Shown here: positions 48,114 through 59,483 of the stretch, in pieces
Numbering within the stretch: the stretch's first letter is position 1
Layout of the letters: every line of letters starts with the position of its first letter
DNA from: Henricia sp. BOLD:AAB3569
Lineage: Eukaryota > Echinodermata > Asteroidea > Spinulosida > Echinasteridae
Reading direction: 5' to 3'
Assembly (NCBI GenBank): GCA_037783545.1
Contig: JBBELK010000064.1
Coordinates: forward strand, 1,178,001-1,242,000
DNA: 64,000 nucleotides
Notes under the pieces: generated by a model
Told to the model about the DNA's origin: nothing
Seen by the model: the letters and a program-made list of their open reading frames with translations, nothing else
Database searches by the model: none
Translations under genes and position numbers: made by a program

Positions 48114-48701
48114 CTAGTGTCCCATGGAAGATGGATTGAACAATTCAGTTGAGCTGAGGATTTTCTACACTACATGTAGCTGTCTTTGGGGACTACAGTG
48201 ACATATACCATAGACTCAAGGAAATGGCGCTTTGATGAGTGAACCTGAAGGTTTAATACCTTGCATACTAGTATTGAGAAAAAATTATATCTAGTGACCA
48301 CTTCAGTGCCCTAAAATGCCAAACGATCAGCCCAGTAGCCCAGATGCTGGTGAACCTTCTATTGAACTTTTCACTCACAATTCAGCTGCTAGCATCCTTT
48401 GGGGCAGTTTTAATGACCAAACGTTGAACGCTGGCATCCAACATCCATTAAGCATGGTCTAGATGGGCCCTCTGGGCTCCATAAGTAGTCTCCAGGCTTC
48501 AGGCCAGCACTTGCCTTCCATCACTCAAAATAAAAATGAAAAATTTATGAAAAACTCTAGGGAAAATAATTTCGCAGTGTGGCACACATTACCAGTTTGG
48601 TTATTATGGGGAGAGAATTTTATTACACACAAGCAACAGGGGTTATGTGTATTGGTCTTTTTATGATCATTTAAAATTATTCCTGCATCTGTAGGTTGAT
48701 T
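48114..48701. other. Unassigned sequence
   Basis: No gene or repeat recognised. Confidence 0.35.
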
Positions 48702-48702
48702 C

Positions 48703-48783
48703 TTAAAGGCACAGGCATGGAGCTGCGTATTTCGTGGCACGAATTTGGCGCGCGTGCATTGCTGACAATGCCTGTGCCTTTAA
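48703..48783. mobile_element. TTAA hairpin MITE, family H copy 3, one arm deleted
   Basis: TTAA bounds AGGCACAGGC and GCCTGTGCCT, but most of the left arm is gone, leaving the right arm GGAGCTGCGTATTTCGTGGC through GCATTGCTGAC. Confidence 0.75.
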
Positions 48784-49316
48784 GGGTACAAAAATTACCT
48801 GTATCTGTCATAACCATACGAAGGTAAAAACTGTTGTTCCAGATACTGAAAAATGTGCAGAAATCAACCTGTATGACATTTTGCACTAGCAAACAGCATG
48901 TTGTGGGTCTGTATGACTTTAAACGTATAATTAAATATTAAACAGCAAGTCTTGTTGTACTGAAAAAGTAGGCCTAATCATCGCAACCACAACTCTGGTT
49001 TGAGTACATAGGCTTAATATATGTAGTAAACAATATTCCTCAAAATATTGTTGGCAGTTCTGAAAGTGAAAGGGCGTTGGCCCTGGAGTTAGTAAAGTTT
49101 TGTGGCCATTCAGTTCAAAGCATTGGCTAATTTACAACAGAATGGACCAACGGCTTTACATTCCTTAAAGATAGTATACATGATTGGTAAACTGTTACAA
49201 ATAGTTTTACCCCCCTGTGTGATTGAAGATATGCATGATTAAAACCAACCTGAGCAAAAACTAGCTCCGTACTTCGTCTAACTTTTGAGAAAACAGTCAA
49301 AAAAGGGTTTGCAGTC
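48784..49316. other. Unassigned AT-rich sequence
   Basis: Nothing recognised. Confidence 0.35.
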
Positions 49317-49505
49317 ATTTTGCCCCAAAACCACTTCGCCCTGAACCATTTTGCCCTGAACCACGGCCTGCGCACGAAGTGGATTTGGGCGAAGTGGCAT
49401 TTGGGCGAAGTGGCATTTGGGCGATGTAGTGTTTGGACGAAGTAGTGTTTGGACGAAGTAATTTGGGGCGAAATGGCACTTGGGCGAAATGGTTTTGGGG
49501 CGAAT
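49317..49505. repeat. GGGCGAAGTGG minisatellite-like inverted repeat
   Basis: About eight degenerate copies of TTTGGGCGAAGTGGCA run from 49376 to 49505. The first 60 bp contain the same motif on the other strand (CCACTTCGCCC, CCATTTTGCCC), so the whole forms a repeat-rich hairpin. Confidence 0.7.
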
Positions 49506-49689
49506 TGAATTTTCGTCTCATGAGACAAAAACTAATTGTTTTACTCATTTCTCAAAGACTATAGCACTTCAGACAACCATTTCAGGGAAAGTTTTCTATG
49601 GTCATCACGTTTATATTGTGTAAGTTAGGCGTAAATCTGTGAACATTTCTGATTTTCGAGATTACCAATGATGTATACTGCCTTTAATG

Positions 49690-49827
49690 CGAAGGATGGG
49701 GCAAGTGTGTTTAAGTGCCTTGCTCAAGGGCACAGGTATCCCAGCCGGGTATTGAACCTGCAACCCCAGGTTTTCACTGGAGTATTGTGAGTCAGTGACC
49801 TAAACCACTTGGCCATGGTATACCCCA
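49690..49827 (-). mobile_element. tRNA-derived SINE (minus strand)
   Basis: On the minus strand TGGCCAAGTGGTTTAGG (A box), GCAGGTTCAATACC (B box) and TGCCCTTGAGCAAGGCACTT occur in order, the typical head and early body of tRNA-derived SINEs. Confidence 0.65.
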
Positions 49828-49947
49828 CATTAGTAAATAGTAATTAGTACCACTAATGTTCTTCAATGCTTTGGGGGGAACCATGCAAACCTTCGTGCCA
49901 CAATACTACTACTACTCCCATACACAAAGTCAGGGGAAGTTTTACCA

Positions 49948-50088
49948 TTAAGGGCAGAGGCTCGTCAATGCGCGCGTGAGGCCAAATTCGTGCCTCACAA
50001 TACGCAGCTCCATAGCAAAAGCATGGAGCTGCGTATTTCGTGGTACGAATTTGGCCTCACGTGCACATTGACGAGCCTGTTCCTTTAA
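49948..50088. mobile_element. TTAA hairpin MITE, family H copy 4
   Basis: TTAA at both ends and long paired arms: GAGGCTCGTCAATG against CATTGACGAGCCTG and CGCAGCTCCAT against ATGGAGCTGCG. About 60 bp pair on each side. Confidence 0.85.
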
Positions 50089-53000
50089 AAGGTCCAGTTG
50101 CAACACATCTGGAGAGTTATGAGCACGAGACAGTGTTGAGTTGATGAATGCAGCAATGCACTGACCACCAACAGCTTTGTTGGGGCATGGTTTGGGCAAT
50201 CAAAAAACATGAAGGGTTGCAGTGGTGTAAACTTCCAGCAATATTTAACCTTCTCCCACCATCAATATTTAGCAGCCACAAAGCCCTTGGCTAGACTAAA
50301 CAATCCCCAGCAGCCTCCCATTAACCACACAATCATAATGTGATTTTCAACAAGTCTATAATTGGTCTCTCTGTAAGATTTAAAACAGAAGGGGGCCACC
50401 TGTTTTTCCTCAGTTCCTTCCTCCATGGTTTTCTATTTTGTTCTGACCCATTTACTGGATTGACACCCATTTTGCTGTCAACTGTCCCACAAATTTATAA
50501 CAATAGGCCTACATTCTGTTTTATGCAACTTGCCTCCTTTATTAGTTACTTGTTTTTGAAGGTTGTCCAAGAAGATGTAGGCCACTGCGCACCCTAAGGA
50601 ATACAAAATTGGTCCCATGGCATTCATTCATCTGGAGCTGGGTTGAACTTGAGCAGGATAGATATTTGGGTGGCACAGAGTTGGGGATAGTAAATCATGA
50701 ACAGGGTCCCGTCCAGAATGAGAAGACGTTTGCATTGTTTTTGGGCTATAGGCAAATGTTAAAGATTTTTCAATCCCTTCTGTTTGCATTATTCTAACAA
50801 TTCTAACAAATTTCTCTTTTTCTTTCTTTTCATACTCGACCTCCAAAATTGTTTGCAATCATCTGCTCTACATTATACTTCAACACATATTCAGGTAAGC
50901 AATATATTCATTGTTCTGTCTTGCATTGCCACACCCAGTGCCTACCAAAACCATGTCTGCACTACAGTTTTTTCCGACAGATTACCGAGATGATACTTGT
51001 CTGCAATAGATTTGTGGTTGGAGTATATAACCCAATGAGAAAAGAGGCATGCTTCAGCATTTACTACTGTATACCTACATGTACATTGCACACTTGTCAC
51101 CATTCGAAGTGGTGCCATCAAGCTTTATTGGCGACTAAAGGAGCTGTTGTATAGATGCTTAAACTCTGAACAAACCCAGGTTTATAAATGATAGTTCTAA
51201 TTGAGTCATACTGTTTGTAACAATCACACAAGGCATTGTTACATTATTCACTGGTACTGTAGCCATGGTATCTCAAGAGTTCTACAGCTTGAACAAAATC
51301 AAACCATAGCACGCATGTGACAAAATGCCAAAGGTGGCTCTTGGTGGTTGCTGATTGAACTTGCCCATGGTTTAGACTAGAATCTGCCATAGGCGAATGT
51401 GTATGTCATTCTACGTCTGTTTAATAACAAAAGTCATTTTATTTGGAGGCCACAAGTACATCTAGCTGATGTGTACAGCGCCCTCTTGTGTCTGCTGTAA
51501 AGATTTGGAGAATGCTATAAAAACCTCCACAAAGATGATAGAAGTCTGATCTAAAAGATCATGTCAAGTTTTTTAAATGAAGCCTCGGTCACTTTATACA
51601 TGTACATTCTCCGTCTTAAATAGAGGAAGTGCTGTTTTTAGCTCAGGGGAAAAAAAGGTTCGGCGGAATGGCGTCCTCTACACTAAGACATTGAACTCCA
51701 GAACAAATAAACATGTGCGTTTCATAAAAATAGTAGAGAGCATCAGCTGGTAAAAGTGTATAGGGTGTATTCTCTTGGGCCTGAACCAAGACTTGAAGTG
51801 TGCCATCGAGGAATTTGCAATCAGACAGTTAGGATTATTTCAACATGCTAACAGAGCCAGCAGCTCCATGGACCTGGCCATGTACCATGCCTTGGGTTTT
51901 AGAGGTAGGATTACATGTGTAAACTTGGCGACCTCTCCATGATGCTTACTAGACTTGGAGCGGTCACTGACATTTTCAGGTTTTGAAGGGGGAATTTGTT
52001 GATGTATGGAAGAATGGGAAGACACTTGACAGGCTTACAAGCTTTTTTAATGTCTATTCAACTTGCTCCTCAGGGTGTAGGTGTCCGCTTCCTTTAATGT
52101 ACAGTTAAAGGACCTGTGCATTGTGTTTGATGCTATGCAAGCTATGCTGCATGCTAAAAAAAAGAGTGAAACAAAACTTTGGCGAAATATTCAATTTTTA
52201 GGTGCCTTGATGAGTTCATGTTATCACTCATCAAGTATGCCTTATTTATCATTATTTTAGCCTATTGCAAAAACAATTTTAAAAATCAGGGCCAAAATAA
52301 ATTTTGGCAAACTTTGTGAAAACTTTGATTGTTTTTTCCCCTCTGTGAGCAGTGTAGTTTCCATAACACTACAGTGGAGCTGTATTTTCCTTTGTTGTAA
52401 AAAATGTTCAAACCACTTGCAAAATGTAAACATTCTGGGTTTTTTTTTTTTTTTCCAAATCGGAAACAGTTAAACTTTACCCACTTTATCCGGTTCATTT
52501 CTAATAATTCTGTTCCATTGTTAAGATTAATGCTGTAACCGAACAGACGAACCGAACGGGAATTTACCGCGAACTTGGCACTCTGAACCGAACCGGATCA
52601 AACCGAACATTTCACTCATTTCGCACAGAATTGTGAAAAGCATTTTGATGGAAATCAATAAGCCCTCTTCCAGAAACACAGCGATACTTGCGGGTACTAC
52701 AAACAATCGTGATAAAATTAACCCCATCTCACGCAGTCCCACGATGGTTTGCACGTGGTACAAATCACAAAATGCATGCACACCGCATTGAAATAAGTGA
52801 TTTAAAAAGGTTTGGTCACACCGTTTTCTCTGTCCACACCACTTTTACTAACCTTTCCACAAGATTGTATATCAGCCATCCTGGACTGATTGGTTGTTGG
52901 ACTATACTGACACAAATTTCCACAGTGATTCCCAGTGTTTTCTGCTGCAGCTTACCCCTGACCATTCATGACCAGAGGCAGTTTTTTTATGTAGAAGGGG

Positions 53001-53224
53001 AAGACCCAGGAAGTTTTGTCCTCATTTGTTGATCTTTGTTCCTGGCCAGGGTTGTCTCAACATAGTATGGTAGATCAGTACAATGAGGTTCCTGTGTATG
53101 TTCAGTCTATCTGTCTGGAGGGTATGGTTAGAACATACAGGTACATTGTACAAGCTCCGTAATTGTTTATGTTGGCAATATAAAGCCACTTTCTATTTGA
53201 AATTCTGGTCGCATGTGGTCTAGT
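50089..53224. other. Unassigned sequence, intron-like
   Basis: About 3.1 kb without repeat ends or recognisable protein. CAGCGCCCTCTTGTG at 51476-51490 resembles the word repeated in the 5-14 kb array. An AACCGAAC-rich stretch lies at 52538-52600. Confidence 0.35.
50792..50900 (+). other. Possible recursive splice site or acceptor
   Basis: Two TTCTAAC branch-point matches (50792 and 50801) and a TTTCTCTTTTTCTTTC tract are followed by about 70 bases without any AG, then ATTCAG|GTAAGC (junction 50894/50895). This is the layout of a recursive splice point or an ordinary distant-branch acceptor. No exon was identified beside it. Confidence 0.25.
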
Positions 53225-53560
53225 TGAAGCGCGTGTGGTTAATAGTGGGTATGAAGCAGGACTCCCAATCAGAGGTTGTGGGTTCAAGCCCAACTTTGAC
53301 CAACAGGTCTGTGTCCCTGGATAAGGCACCTAATCCCAGTTGCCTCATCAACCCAAGCGATATTTGGGAAGTTGTTAGGGGAATGCCACAATCTAACTGC
53401 TGATAGGGTTGAGCGCCTGGCCAACAGCCACCCATAGTTGAATCGAAATGGTTCTGGTGATTCCCTGATGGCAGCGGTAATAATGGCAACAGTACCAGGA
53501 GCACCCCTGCAGGGTGGACATGTGCGCTATATAAGAATCCAACATTATTAAAGCAAATTA
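53225..53560 (+). mobile_element. tRNA-derived SINE with long body
   Basis: A tRNA-like head (GTGGTTAATAGTGGG, then GGTTCAAGCCC as B box at 53281-53291) is followed by TGTGTCCCTGGATAAGGCAC and a 3' part ending GCGCTATATAAGAATCC, with a TTATTAAA-type tail. The minus-strand frame across it is a by-product. Confidence 0.75.
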
Positions 53561-53581
53561 TTAAACATATATATAAAATAA

Positions 53582-54081
53582 GGCCCGCTTCAAATGTACA
53601 CGGCACAAGCACGACGTTTGAAGCCATTTGGCTCGGCAAAATGAATTCAGCACGGCAGAAAAATTTAGCTTAATAGGGTCTGCCGTGCTAACTCAATTTA
53701 GTGCGGCACAAGCACGGCTTGGCTTCAAACGTCGTGCTTCTGCCATGTCGAATTTCATTCCAGTTTGAAGTTGGTCCGCAATTTTGTTCACAACTAGGAA
53801 TGCGCATACTCGCAGCGCGTATGTGAGTAAAGAAATAACCAACAAACAAGTGCATCGAAATAATAAATATGGCGACGTACAATGGACAGAATGGAAAACG
53901 CACGTGTACAACGTCCATGACGTGCACAATACTCATCCGCCATGTAGGATGTATTTAAGCTCGACTGGGAGTTTGCAATTAAGTTCGACGTTTGAAGCCA
54001 CTGCCGTGCTAACGTCGTGCCAACGTCGTGCCAAGTTGAATTTAATTCGACACGGCATAAGCGCGACGTTTGAAGCGGGCC
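53582..54081. mobile_element. 500-bp MITE, TAA duplication, repeated GACGTTTGAAGCC
   Basis: Ends GGCCCGCTTCAAA and TTTGAAGCGGGCC, with TAA on both sides (53579-53581, 54082-54084). CACGACGTTTGAAGCC and CACGGCA/TGCCGTGC words recur throughout both arms. PIF/Harbinger-like by duplication. Confidence 0.85.
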
Positions 54082-54357
54082 TAACTCTGCTTCAGAAACA
54101 GTTCAACAAATGAATGAAAAAGTCAGTCAAACATGCCTAAATACAGTATGCTGCTTTACCGCTATGTTTATGTGGCGCCCTCTGTTGACAACTGTATAAG
54201 AAGAGGGAGAGACTGTGTCTCGGCAATAATGTTGCCAAGTCTTGAATTTACACACAAGTTAATGTGTGTAAATTGAGTTTTAAAGTATCAAACTGATAAT
54301 TTTAAATTATCAATGTTTTGTTCAAATTTTTCTCAAAGTAGGATCATCATTGAGCAC

Positions 54358-55134
54358 TTAAAGGGACACACACCGGCTTACTGTTTACATACTGTAGCAA
54401 TCTAGCATCCTTGACAATAATATTTCGATGGTCGTTGTGAAAAAATATCAAAATGTCACGTAATTTGTCTCTTTAAAAAAGAGACAAATGTTGGGCTATA
54501 CGCTTTACCAACCGTGGCGATGTGTTATGTATCATGTGTTTGTAAATAAAGGTGGCATTCGATATGGGTCGACACGTGTTTAACCTTGATTCTTTGTTTT
54601 CCCTGACTCATCACACCTTGCATGATCCCTCAGGTCAGCGCTGACTCGAGGAAGCACATCGAACGCAACGTTTTGGTGTCTTTAGGGCCCTCAATAGGCC
54701 TATGCTGTTTTTTCTTCGGATATTATTTATTGCCGCGAACGCGAAGCGAAGACACGAAAATCTGAGAGATTCTTGTGTCCATATTATTATTAACACCCAG
54801 AAACCGTTCTTATGAAATATGTTGGCAGATTTGTGTACAAATTGGAAAATACGGTATGTACATAGTGTTCGTAGGACATTATTTTGACAAAAGCAACTTG
54901 CACTTCGCGCTAGTTTCTACGGCTGGAAATACAACTAACTCACAAGACCACGTGACTTTTCGGAACCAGAATCTGGTTCCGAAAAGTCACGTGACCTTGA
55001 ATTTTTGGAAAATGCTAAAAAAACGGCCAAATGTGACGGCGTCTTTTCAGGATATATCTAATTTACTCTGGAAAGCGCTTCAGAATAATGTATGGGTCTA
55101 TTTCGAGCCCAACAAAGCCGGTATGTCCCTTTAA
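54358..55134. mobile_element. 777-bp TTAA-flanked element with internal palindrome
   Basis: TTAAAGGGACACACACCGGCTT and AAGCCGGTATGTCCCTTTAA pair with a small indel, and TTAA is the duplication. A short hairpin with GAGACAAAT is at 54463-54490 and a 45-bp palindrome at 54949-54993. The interior frame 54775-55134 begins with a non-ATG codon and resembles nothing known. Confidence 0.75.
54949..54993. repeat. 45-bp near-perfect palindrome with CACGTG tips
   Basis: Two 22-bp arms (CACGTGACTTTTCGGAACCAGA and its complement) are separated by a single A. Both tips are CACGTG E-boxes. Confidence 0.9.
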
Positions 55135-55262
55135 CTTAAAGTTTTTAATAAAATGGAAAAATGCAATCAAAATCAATTTCTCATATTACTGCACATGGTC
55201 CTTTATTAATTTTCTTGAGTGGTGCTGGTATAGGGGGAACGTTTGATAATTTTAGGGGTACA

Positions 55263-55353
55263 CACTATAAACAACTAACAATGGAAATTGGGCACACACC
55301 ATTGTTAATAACAATGGTTTGTGCCCAATTTCCATTGTTAGTTGCTCATAGTG
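55263..55353. mobile_element. 91-bp hairpin MITE, family P copy 2
   Basis: CACTATAAACAACTAACAAT and its imperfect complement close a hairpin over the whole length. ACA flanks both sides. It shares its left arm with 39264-39355. Confidence 0.8.
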
Positions 55354-56804
55354 ACATGCACAGACCTAATTATATTCTTTGATGCAAATACCTACAGTCA
55401 GACACATACAAGTGGAGCCCTCATGATTATTGCCAGTAGAAAACAGATGGTTCTCTGCAAACAAATGTGAATCACATTTTCCAAAGCATTGTTGTAATTC
55501 TCCAAACATTGTCCAAATTAGTATGCATAATGGCTATTCACTTCCTATAATCCGTGCGCATACCAGGGCCAGCTACTGTCACGGAGCATGTCCACTATGC
55601 AATTAAGCGTAATCACGCAGCACTGCAAGACATACAAGTGCGTAACTCAAGCCGCGAGATACACTTGAAGATGTGTCATTGTCCGGAGACAAAAGATTGC
55701 TTCCAAATATTGGGCAAACACCTGGGGATCGTGTTTCTTGGGGCCAGAGCGAGAGAGGAAAGAGAGACATGAGGCTGGTCCTGGAGGAAGGACGACTGAA
55801 TGGTACTTGTAGTATTTGTTGGGTGCTCTCGCTGGGAATAAATTGTCTTTTGTGAATTTCCTAAGTAGCTCAGGAATGGAGACTCCCATTCTTGTGGAAG
55901 TAGGGATATATTCTACTTGGCTTAAATTTGCATGGATTCACAGAGGGCAGCCAGTGAATGGGAGATAATTGGCTATAAGGAAAACATTCATGAGAGCTTT
56001 TGTGTGACCAGCTTCTGCATAATTTATGCACTCTGAATATGATAAGCTGCATCAGAATAGTTAGAGATCATAGGGTAGTGTTTGATAAGTTTTAACAAAA
56101 ATTTTGTACAAACAATTGTTTGGTAAGCTACAAAAATGGAAAACAGAATTAAGTAACCACATTAGAGCTTTATGCAAGTGCATGTATAGTGAAACACATC
56201 AGTCCACGTTTGTGTAAATACAAGCGAAGGTGAGAGTCACATGATCAATTTGCTGAGCAGTGATTGGTCTGAACACAGCCAGAAGCATTCTGCTGTGCAT
56301 GTGTCATTCGTGTTATAGATGATCCAGGTTAAAGCAGTGTTTATTGTTAGCAAAGTTGATTTGATCATTTGATTTCGGTTCATTTCTAACATGCAAACAT
56401 TTTATTTTGAGAACCAATTTTTGTTTCACTTTAACTGTCATATTTTGTCTAAATGCCTAAATTTATGGTACAAATGTTTACGTTTGATGGTTACTTTTTA
56501 AATAAAAAAACAAAACAATATCTGCACTTTCAAACTGATATGAAGAAAGCAACTTTTCATCGTTGCATTTGTCAGTTATGCTGTAATGTTTAAAGTATGT
56601 TTACTGCTCAGTTTTTTATCTTTGAAGATTTTGTAAATCTCAATTAAATTACATTTCATCATAATTCCTCTGTTAAAAAAAAGTTAATATTTCTCACCCA
56701 TTAATGTTTATTGTAAACAATTAATAAAAAGAAAGAAAAGGGCTGCTTCAGGGTGAGTCACAACATTGCAATAGGTGAGCCAAAAAACTAATCTTTTTGG
56801 TCAA
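55354..56804. other. Unassigned sequence with a GC-richer patch
   Basis: A less AT-rich patch at about 55550-55790 contains AATTAAGCGTAATCACGC and TATGCATAATG words and has no repeat signature. It could be a conserved non-coding element, but this is speculation. Confidence 0.25.
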
Positions 56805-56880
56805 CTTCGGATTTTTAACCCATGACTGCTGACACACTGGGCAGATGCCCTACCATCAGTTGAGCCAATTTTAACAAGGC
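56805..56880 (-). mobile_element. tRNA-like SINE fragment (minus strand)
   Basis: On the minus strand TTGGCTCAACTGATGG, GGGCATCTGCCC and GGGTTAAAAATCC follow the order of the 14.7-kb SINE, with a degraded B box. Confidence 0.5.
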
Positions 56881-57850
56881 CCCCTTTTTAATAATTTCTG
56901 CACCCTGTTTTTGGTTTAGAAATCAATTTTAGGGAGCTTCATTTACATATTTCATTTCATGAGTACCTGTATGCAGACAGCCTTTCAATCAAAAGCAATT
57001 TTCTGTGATTTTAAATGAAATAGATTTTGAGGAGGCAGAAAATAATTGGCTCAAACTGTTACCCATTACAACTGGGAAATGTACTTGAAATGATTGAAAT
57101 GATTGAATTGTATTAAAATTTTACACACGGGGAAATAGCTGTGTTTTGCAGTTACGCATGTATGCACGTTGTTTAATACGTATTCCCACTCGGGAGAAAA
57201 GTGCAAAGTTATTAAAAAAACGTCAGCTTGAATCAACTGCACTAATTAAATAAGAGTTAACTAGTAATGTACACAATACTGAGAAATGACGGATCACCTG
57301 TCTTGCCGAGTGTTGTACTGAAAGCTGTTAAATTCACCAGCAGGGAATATTATAAGCCGATGATGACAACTGACGTACCCTAAGGGTAGGTATAGTTATC
57401 GCACCCAGTATCAGTGTACCTTGCATTCTAATTTAAACCGGAATGGTTCTACACCTTCGTGCGGTGGCATTTAGCCTGGGTTTGGGTAATGTGGAAACTG
57501 CAGCCAATTTTCTATTCTCTGGCCCGTATGCACTCTATATCACCTTGTATATTGGAGGAGAGAGTAATGCATTTTGTTGCCTTTGGCAGAGTTCAGTATT
57601 AGCCGGATTAGCGGCATTATGGGGCTTGGACTAAGCTTACAGATGCTACATGCACGTCACAAAGAGATATTGATCGTATTCTTAATGTCCTGAATCGACA
57701 GGTTTGAAGATATTTTGCCCCCAAGTATTGTAGGAGGACGTGCAGTGTTGCTACATGTACCCAATCATAAGGTTTTTACTGGAAAAGCAATCAGTGAATT
57801 TTTAAAATGTAATTTATTTGCTCTTACACGACACACTGCAAAATGTAGTC
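56881..57850. other. Unassigned sequence with one hydrophobic small frame
   Basis: A 63-codon ATG frame at 57443-57634 (good start context, hydrophobic, for example SLGLGNVETAANFLFSG) is the only item of note. It has no recognisable family. Confidence 0.25.
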
Positions 57851-57854
57851 TTTA

Positions 57855-58346
57855 GCCGCGTCCGCATTGGACTAAATTTTGTAAAAGGTTTCCGCGGGCC
57901 GCTGTAATCATTTCATCGTGGTAATTATTCCGTGCGTCCGTACGTGGATTTATTTCAGGCTTTCCGCCGCGTAATCTTTTACAATGCTGTCGCCCCTAAA
58001 ACTAATGAGGGCGTCCTACAAACGATCGCGTAACGTGACACCGGATGTTCTGCTGTCTTGTCTGTGTGAAGAAAGCGCGCGTATTCACTCACATGACCGT
58101 AAAGATCGTTTTACATTACAATGCCTGTCCGCACGGGACTTTCCAGTGCTATAAAATCTACAATGTAATTCTTACGCGACCCAGCTCGCCCCGTAAGAAT
58201 TACAACGACGTAGCGGAACAATTACAATCGACAGTCGACACATTACAATTTCGGGTGTTTTCCGGCCGTCCGCATTGGACTAAATTTGGTAGAATTTACG
58301 GAGCTCTCCGTAAGTTTTACCAAAATTAGTCCAATACGGACACGGC
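57855..58346. mobile_element. Family G MITE copy 3, complete, TTA duplication
   Basis: GCCGCGTCCGCATTGGACTA and TAGTCCAATACGGACACGGC are the ends, TTA flanks both sides (57852-57854, 58347-58349). A second internal GTCCGCATTGGACTAAATTT (58268-58287) makes an inner hairpin with the right end, so one end is duplicated. Confidence 0.85.
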
Positions 58347-58409
58347 TTATGTGCTATATCCTACATTGTGTTACAAGTGGTTTTCCCACAAGATGCCCTA
58401 AAAAGAACT

Positions 58410-58475
58410 TGCTCGGGTGGGAATCAAACCCACATCTTGTATATGAGAGCAGATGTCTAGTATTGTGGATGCAGT
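58410..58475 (-). mobile_element. tRNA-like SINE fragment (minus strand)
   Basis: The minus strand contains TAGACATCTGCTCTCATATAC followed by a B-box-like GGGTTTGATTCCCACCCGAG, a closed T arm. The A-box half is weak. Confidence 0.4.
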
Positions 58476-58549
58476 GCGTATATGCAGGCATTCAATGGTT
58501 AGGCCCCAACCAAAAATACCTTGAGGATTTTAATGTGTCTAGCCGGTAA

Positions 58550-59023
58550 AGGCGGGTTCCCACTGCACTATTTTCATCCGTCAGATGTACGTTACATCCG
58601 TTACATCACGTCAAAACGGATGAGTTGAATTTGTTCCAGAATCTGTCCGTTTACGTACGTCTTCACCAGCGGTTCACACTATCGACGCATCCAACCGCAT
58701 GCGGAGCTGAACAAAACACACGGGAAGCACGCATCGCGCCATTTTCATCCTTCTGTGAGCAAAGCTAGCTCAGCTATCCAGCCGCCTGAGTTCAGCCACA
58801 TACATTCGAAAACAAAGAATACATCTACCACAGGATTTTTAAAAACATAATCATCCTGTGGTGGATGTATTTTAGTCCCACTGTTGTATGTACAACGGAC
58901 TCGACGGATGAAAAATCGACGAACAAGTATGACATATGAAACCAAAAACTGACAGACCGGAGACGACGTACGTCTATTTTACGTACGTCAGACGGATGAA
59001 AATCGTGCAGTGGGAACCCGGCT
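58550..59023. mobile_element. 474-bp MITE, CCCACTGCAC ends, TAA duplication
   Basis: AGGCGGGTTCCCACTGCAC and GTGCAGTGGGAACCCGGCT are the ends, TAA flanks both sides. ATTTTCATCCGTC and GTACGTC words are repeated in both arms. A hairpin with ATCCTGTGG and CCACAGGAT is in the middle (58834-58862). Confidence 0.85.
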
Positions 59024-59483
59024 TAAAGGGGAGAAGGACAGGGATACTGCAAATAAGGGCAAATAAAGTCCATTTAAAAGGTCGTATGAACCCATGTAAT
59101 AATTACATTACATGTACTTCACATTTAGTGAATTATTAACGGCTTGTCTGCATTGGAAGTAGTCTGTACTTCATTTAATTTCCGACTATATTAAATCCGA
59201 AAGTTTCATTTTATACAGTTTTCTGACACAAAATAATTTACTTATATGTCAGTTACATCACAATTAATTCTGCCGTGGTTATATGCAGATTCACAGAATG
59301 ATTTCTTACATTGGTACTTAAATACATACTTATGTATAAATAAAAATGACTTGATGCCTCACAAAGATTTCCCCCCAATCATTAAAGCTTTAACCTGAAA
59401 AGCCAGCTTTAATGTAATCTTAAAGTGTTGCAACGTTTGCCCAAGTGGATCACAGTTCTGTTTGGCGTTACCATGCTGTTTAG
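59024..59483. other. Unassigned sequence
   Basis: GGCTTGTCTGCATTGGAAGTA at 59142-59162 may be a solo family G end. Otherwise nothing is recognised. Confidence 0.35.

Noticed and set aside
49127-49528. 133-codon minus-strand frame
   Set aside because: It is the translation of the GGGCGAAGTGG repeat block.
53220-53639. 139-codon minus-strand frame
   Set aside because: It lies antisense across a tRNA-derived SINE and reads through its promoter boxes.
54775-55134. 119-codon plus frame in the TTAA element
   Set aside because: Begins with GTG, runs across the palindrome and ends in the terminal inverted repeat.
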